DNA of 64,000 nt from Erodium maritimum. Its lineage: Eukaryota > Streptophyta > Magnoliopsida > Geraniales > Geraniaceae. The translations under genes were made by a program, and so were the position numbers. Where the stretch lies: NCBI GenBank assembly GCA_963921825.1, contig OY997590.1, forward strand, positions 42,177,039 to 42,241,038, read 5' to 3'. A model generated the notes under the pieces. It was given only the letters and a program-made list of their open reading frames with translations, was not told the origin of the DNA and ran no database searches. Positions 59,290 through 64,000 of the stretch are shown here, piece after piece (within the stretch, counting starts at the first letter, position 1; each line of letters starts with the position of its first letter).

Positions 59290-59620
59290 TAGGTTTAGTT
59301 AATTATTAGAAAAGCATGTTACGGGAACTTGGTGATTATTAGAAAAGCATGCTACGAGAACTTGGTAATTATTAGAAAAACATGCTACGAGAACTTGGTA
59401 ATTATTAGAAAAGCATGATACAGAATTGTAGCGTTTATGAGAAGAGCATGTGACACTTAGTAGTGTCGTAGGATCAGAGAACTTAGCGATAATTGAATTA
59501 CTGGAGGCATATGACCATGCCCGGAGGTTGTTTGTGAACTTATCGATATTAGGAGTACTGGAGGCATATGACCATGCCCGGAGGTTGCTTGAGAAACTGT
59601 TGATATTAGGACTGTTGGAG
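59290..59620. repeat. Tandem repeats in the solo LTR, first block
   Basis: About four units of a 35-36 base repeat built on attattagaaaagcatg...acgagaacttgg, then about three units of a 60-65 base repeat with ctggaggcatatgaccatgc. Confidence 0.85.
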
Positions 59621-59639
59621 GCTTGGTTAAGCCGAAGGT

Positions 59640-59925
59640 TGATTGCTTATTTGGTGTCTTGGGTGGCCTTGAGAGCCCGTGTTTTATTATCGAGTTTTGA
59701 GTGGCCTTGAGAGCCCGTGTTATTCATTGTTGAGTTGGGTGGCCTTGAGAGCCCGTATTATTTATTGATTGAGTTTGGGTGGCCTTGAGAGCCCGTGTAT
59801 TTAAATTGGTGTCTTGGGTGGCCATGAGAGCCCGTAGTTAATTGTTGGTGTTTTGGGTGGCCATGAGAGCCCGTGTATTTAAATTGGTGTTTTGGGTGGC
59901 TTTGAGAGCCGTGTACTAGGGTTGG
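59640..59925. repeat. Tandem repeats in the solo LTR, second block
   Basis: Seven units of about 35-45 bases around ggtggccttgagagcccgtg, with variable AT-rich spacers. Confidence 0.88.
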
Positions 59926-60029
59926 TGTCTTTGGCTGGCCTGACCGAGTTAGAGTCTCGGGGGGTTGCAAGCTTTCTTTAGATGGCTTACGAGTTAGAGT
60001 CTCGGTAAGTTGCAAGCGTGTTTTATGGT

Positions 60030-60530
60030 TGGTGTCTTGGGAGGCCGCGAGTACCTGTGGGGCTGTTGAGTCCGTGTCTTACTGTCGGTGTGTCTTGGGA
60101 GGCCGTGAGTGCCTGTGGGGCTGTTGAGTCCGAGTTTTACTGTTGCTGTCTTGGTGGCCATGAGTGCCTGTGAGTGTTGAACTTGTGTTGTTACTGGTTG
60201 TTGAACTTGGTTGTGATTGTGATTGTGTTTGTGGTTACCGGAGGTTGGGGGCCCGCTTCCTGAAACGAGGGTCCACGAGCACACGCGTCTGCATGTTCAG
60301 ACGGGGTAGGGGGCCCGCCCACCAACAAAGGGGTCCTGGCCGCGCTTGTGTGGTTTGGGTTTGTGAGCATACTTGGCTGGCTTGCGGGTTAGAGTCCCGG
60401 TAAGTTGCAACATTCTTCGGCTGGCTTACGAGTTAGAGTCTCGGTAAGTTGCAGCATTTTCCGGCTGGCTTACGGGTTAGAGTCCCGGTAAGTTGCAGCA
60501 TTCTTGGGTTGGCCTGACCGGATTAGAGTC
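60030..60530. repeat. Tandem repeats in the solo LTR, third block
   Basis: Three units around gtcttgggaggccgtgagtg (60035-60170), then three units of about 46 bases around cttacgagttagagtctcgg (60375-60510); one earlier copy of the second motif lies near 59980. Confidence 0.85.
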
Positions 60531-61150
60531 CCGGGAGGGCGGTCTTGGTAGCTGGTTTGCGATCCTTTGTGATCTTGTTTTGGTGTGGGATCCTTTGTGA
60601 TCTTGGTTGGTGTGTGATCCCTTGTGATGCTGTTTGGTGTTGCGTACTTTCTTTTGAGTCCTTGGAAGAGGTCGTCAATCGTTGTGTCAGGTCTACTTTA
60701 TGTGTCAGAGTGTTGAGTCGTTCAAGGAAGGTCACCGTGGGTGTTTGTTCAGTCAGAGTACTTGGGTTGGGGATGGTGTTCCCCGGTGTCGAGTCGTTGT
60801 TGGTGTTACCTGCTTGTCTGCTAATTATGTCGTAGTCAGTCTGTTATCCGTGATGGTGAGCGAACGCTCACCCCTAGCTGCTTTTCCTACATGTACTGTT
60901 CGTGGGACGGACTAGGTGAGCTCTCGAAGCTTGTGGAGCTAGGAGCGGAGTCCGGGTTTTGTCTTTTGAGTCTAGTGACGGATACCTTGTACTTTTTTCC
61001 ACGTGTTGGGACGTATTTTAAGTTGTAAATATTATTTTGTTGAACTAAACTGGTACTTTTAAAGTGTTTAATGAAAACAGGTTTCAAGTGTTTTTATGTT
61101 TTAAAATGTTCGCGTCCCTAGTTCGGTTTTACTGAAATTGGGGCGTGACA

Positions 61151-62285
61151 GGGAGGACTGTGCATCTCGAAGAAATTCAGGATGGTACAAATCTGTCTAA
61201 ACCAATTGACAACCCAGTAGAAAGGAGCCAGAGATTGTCGTAGAGTAAGAACCAATTCCTGTTACAATTCCGGAAGATCCAAGGCGATTTGAAAGGATCA
61301 ATCTTCCACCTCCAAGATATGGTATCCGGATATGACAATAAAACCATGGTGGATCACGATGATCCAGCCACCTTTCAGGAAGTCGTGGATGGGCCCAACT
61401 CCAAGTTATGGCTGGGAGCCATGAGGGAGGATATGCAATCCATGTCGGACAACCGAGTTTGGGAACCGGGTTATCCCATCAATGGTGTGAGGGCCATCGG
61501 ATGCAAATGGATCATCAAGGTGAAGATGGACATGGACGGCAACCATCTGACCTACAAAGCTCAACTGGTGGCGAAAGGTTATAGGTAGATCCAATGGATT
61601 GACTATGAGGAAACCTTCTCCCTAGTGGCTATGGTCAAAATCGAATCAAATTCTTCTTGACATAATTGTGTATCATAATTACGAGATATGGCAAGTAGAT
61701 GTCAAAACCGCTTTCCTAAATGGAAATTTGACTGAGTACGTTTGTATGTCTCGGCCCAAAGGTTTTGACGATCCGAAGAATAAGGGAAAGATTTATAAGT
61801 TGTTGAAATCCATTTATGGATTGAAACGAACTTCTCGGAGTTGGAACCTTCGTTTTGATGAAGCTGTAATTGGATTTGGCTTAATCAAGAACGAGGATGA
61901 ATCTTGCGTTTATAAGAAGGCTAGTGGGAGCAAGATTACCTTTCTGACTCTCATTGAAAACGACATCCCAACCTTGCACGAGACTAAAGCTTGGTTGAGG
62001 AAGTGTTTTTCAATAAAGGACTTAGGCGATGCTTCTTATATCTTAAGGATTAAGATATGTAGAGATCGCACCAAGGGGGTCTTGGATTTAAGTCAGGGAA
62101 CCTATGTGAACAAGGCATTAAGTAGGTTCTTAATGCTCGATTCAAAGAAAGGAATCTTACCCACTAGTCATGGCATTCATCTTAGCAAGACTCAATGTCC
62201 TAAGACACCTGATGAGCTGAAAAGGATGATGAGAATCCTATGCGCCTGGGGGCATGATCGATCATATATGCCATGGCATATATGA
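61151..62285 (+). pseudogene. Copia copy 2, reverse transcriptase lacking its active site
   Basis: After the solo LTR the pol frame resumes: FQEVVDGPNSKLWLGAM, CKWIIKVKMDMDGN, then from 61668 WQVDVKTAFLNGNLTEYV and SIYGLKRTSRSWN. The active-site region again reads LIENDIPTL (61953-61964) in place of the YVDD box. Stops near 61586 and 61660 separate the two halves. Confidence 0.88.
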
Positions 62286-62843
62286 GACCGGATGTCTCGT
62301 AAGCCTTATGTTGTACCAGTAGACATCAGTCTAACCCGGGGAAAAGATGATGCTGAACTAGTCGTCGAAGGATGAGTAGACGCTAGTTTTCCAAAACAAA
62401 TCCATATGACTTTAGAAGTCAGTCAGGATATGTGTTTATGATGAATGGCAGAGCTTTAGGTGGGAGAGCATAAAGCAAGATACCATTTCCGAATCAACGA
62501 CAGAGGCCAAGTACATGGATGCTGCAGAAGCAACCGAGGCTATGTGGATTTGGAAATTCACGGCAGGGTTGGGTGTAATTAAAAACCCATCCAGCCCGGT
62601 GAATCCATCTTGCGACAACACAAGGGCCATTGCGCAAACTAAAAGCCCAGATCGCATACAAATACAAACATGTACTATGGCGTATCCACCTAATCAGAGA
62701 AATATTGAACTGAGGTGAAGTGAAGATAACCTATATTGCAACAGATGATAACATAGCCAACCCTTTGACTAAGGCAATGTCGATGCCTAAACATGTTAGA
62801 CATGTAAAGTCGATGGGGACATATTGTAGTTTAGATTGGAACT
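62286..62843 (+). pseudogene. Copia copy 2, RNase H region (remnant)
   Basis: Collinear with 11183-11780. Signatures include AKYMDAAEATEAMWIWKF and ITYIATDDNIANPLTKA-like blocks in mixed frames. Confidence 0.7.
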
Positions 62844-62858
62844 AGGGCAAGTGGGAGA
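62844..62858 (+). other. Polypurine tract, copia copy 2
   Basis: agggcaagtgggaga immediately before the 3' LTR start, identical to copy 1. Confidence 0.85.
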
Positions 62859-62859
62859 T

Positions 62860-64000
62860 TGTTAGTCTTACTGCCCGTAGTTCAATCCTAAATGTCCAAA
62901 TGTACATATCATCGTTAGCAATATAACTAAAGTGGATTTATATTACTTATGTGTTGGAGTAATATATCAATGTGTGCTCTGATCTATGCCCATCATGCGA
63001 ATAGAACCATAGATCGAGATAGATCACACTCGATGGGTCCCTAGTCAGCAAATCTTCACTAGAAGCGACTAGTATGAAAGATGGCTCTTTATGGCTTACG
63101 TTCTATTAGTCATTGGAATGAGATTCCGGAGTCTGATCATAGATATCATGTGGGACATGATATTGGACGACCCGCCCTGAATATGTTCCATAGATTAAGT
63201 CATGAACATATTCAGTGTCGTACCTTGTCATGTATCCTTAGACCAAGGAGTCTTTGTGATTGCTATGTAGTCAACAACTAATAGGTTTGACCTAAGCCTA
63301 ACGTTGTCCGTAATAGGGCTTCCATAACGGCCAGGATTGGCTTGGGGACGGGCTACATGAGTGACACGAAACACGGCTAAGGGATTTATCCCTCATACTA
63401 CGGTATGAGAAAGATATCGGTTCTCGGCCGCTTGATCGAGAGTGGCTGAATGAATAGCATGGCCATGCACATGATACTGGGTATCATATATTCAGTCATC
63501 TCACATATCAAGGAACAGTGATTGAGAATAATAAGGATGACGGCTCTATGCCTTATCTCAATCATGATATCGGAGATAAAAGGATAATGACAGGGCCGAC
63601 GGAAAGGTTAGAATCGACAGGGTCGATTCGTTATGCAGTGTCAGGCAATACTGAAGTCTCGTTAGTTGCCACTTAAATAGGATCAAGTAAAATGGGATTG
63701 TACGTTGATCTATTGACATGCATAAACCTAAGGGTCACACCGGAGGATGAAACTCATTGACACATTTATGGAGAATGGCCAAAAGGGAGTTGTCTCGGGA
63801 CATGACCAAAACTGGGTTTTGGGTCATGTGCCCGTAAGTGAATAGGACTTTACGGATCAAAACAAGGCTTGGAGTCTTGGGATTGATCGCGTCGGATAAT
63901 GTTGGACATTTCCGGTATGGAAGGCTTGGAGGCGATGAGCGAATCACGGGACCTTGTTGGAAATGGCCACGGGCCATGTTCCAAGAGGCCCATGAAAGGC
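62860..64000 (+). repeat. Copia copy 2, 3' LTR (cut by the window end)
   Basis: Starts tgttagtcttactgcccg and follows 11797-12940 with scattered changes, including the segment missing from the 5' LTR of copy 1. Confidence 0.9.

Larger units (their letters stand above)
57696..61150 (+). mobile_element. Large solo LTR (3455 bp), gypsy type, TSD gggag
   Basis: It starts tgtaataagcactccc and ends ttggggcgtgaca, and is flanked by gggag (57691-57695 and 61151-61155). Its end resembles the Tekay-like LTRs in this window. It contains a GA-rich stretch (58238-58290), at least five tandem arrays and the hairpin at 60855-60872. There is no primer site or gene, so recombination between LTRs removed the body. 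Frames such as 58251-58646 have no recognisable domain. Confidence 0.92.
52395..64000 (+). mobile_element. Copia copy 2, rearranged, runs off the window
   Basis: Same family as copy 1, several per cent diverged. The 5' LTR (52395-54831) has 913 bases of foreign filler. Primer site at 54833. Gag, protease, integrase, RT and RNase H remnants follow, with about 470 bases of integrase lost (join near 57669) and a 3455-bp solo LTR at 57696-61150. The 3' LTR starts at 62860. The left flank is LINE-C of arm B; the right end is not visible, so the TSD cannot be checked. Confidence 0.88.

Noticed and set aside
59290..60530. CRISPR-like array in the solo LTR
   Set aside because: Units are plain tandem minisatellites with no unique spacers, inside a plant LTR.

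Overview
This window reads as nuclear DNA of a flowering plant, and essentially all of it is transposable elements nested inside one another. I see no intact host gene, tRNA, rRNA or CRISPR array. The plant assignment rests on Ty1/copia and Ty3/gypsy chromovirus elements primed by initiator tRNA-Met, L1-type LINEs with plant-style ORFs, PIF/Harbinger transposase remnants and Mutator-like MITEs. The species cannot be told from this sequence.

Layout. 1-1644: part of a gypsy LTR on the minus strand. 1659-14628: LINE-A, a 5'-truncated L1 with an 11-bp target-site duplication (TSD), split at 5097 by copia copy 1 (5098-13874, TSD gattg). 14640-15725: degraded minus-strand LINE debris. 15726-25947: a gypsy/Tekay-like chromovirus on the minus strand with gag, protease, RT-RNase H, integrase and chromodomain remnants. 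26096-35156: LINE-B, an L1 whose ORF1 carries an RRM-like domain; a solo LTR (26195-27942, TSD ccatc) of the same copia family sits in its leader. 35180-35644: a Mutator-type MITE with a perfect 9-bp TSD. 36211-38390: LINE-C on the minus strand, with ORF1 but no ORF2. Its right-hand neighbourhood (to 39917) holds a 986-bp solo LTR (38818-39803), and then a 1.5-kb retroposon (39931-41433). 41468-45540: two PIF/Harbinger elements head to tail, sharing one TAA. 46822-48545: a plus-strand gypsy fragment. 49141-49524: a second MITE. 49693-50074: a short LTR next to its primer-binding site. 50093-52394: an inverted second copy of the LINE-C locus. 52395-64000: copia copy 2, with filler DNA in its 5' LTR and a 3455-bp solo LTR (57696-61150, TSD gggag) in its body; it runs off the window.

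Most interesting points. (1) Both LTRs of copia copy 1 contain about 211 bp of the LINE into which the element is inserted, so host DNA has become part of the repeat. (2) The two copia copies share the same losses in protease, integrase and RT active sites although their flanks differ, which suggests a family spread in trans after losing its own enzymes. (3) An inverted duplication carries the same nested LINE at the same site. (4) Two Harbinger elements abut at a single shared TAA. All gene-like stretches are broken by stops or frameshifts, so coding features are called pseudogenes. The layers can be ordered in time by nesting: LINE-A and LINE-C first, then the copia copies, then the solo LTR in copy 2.
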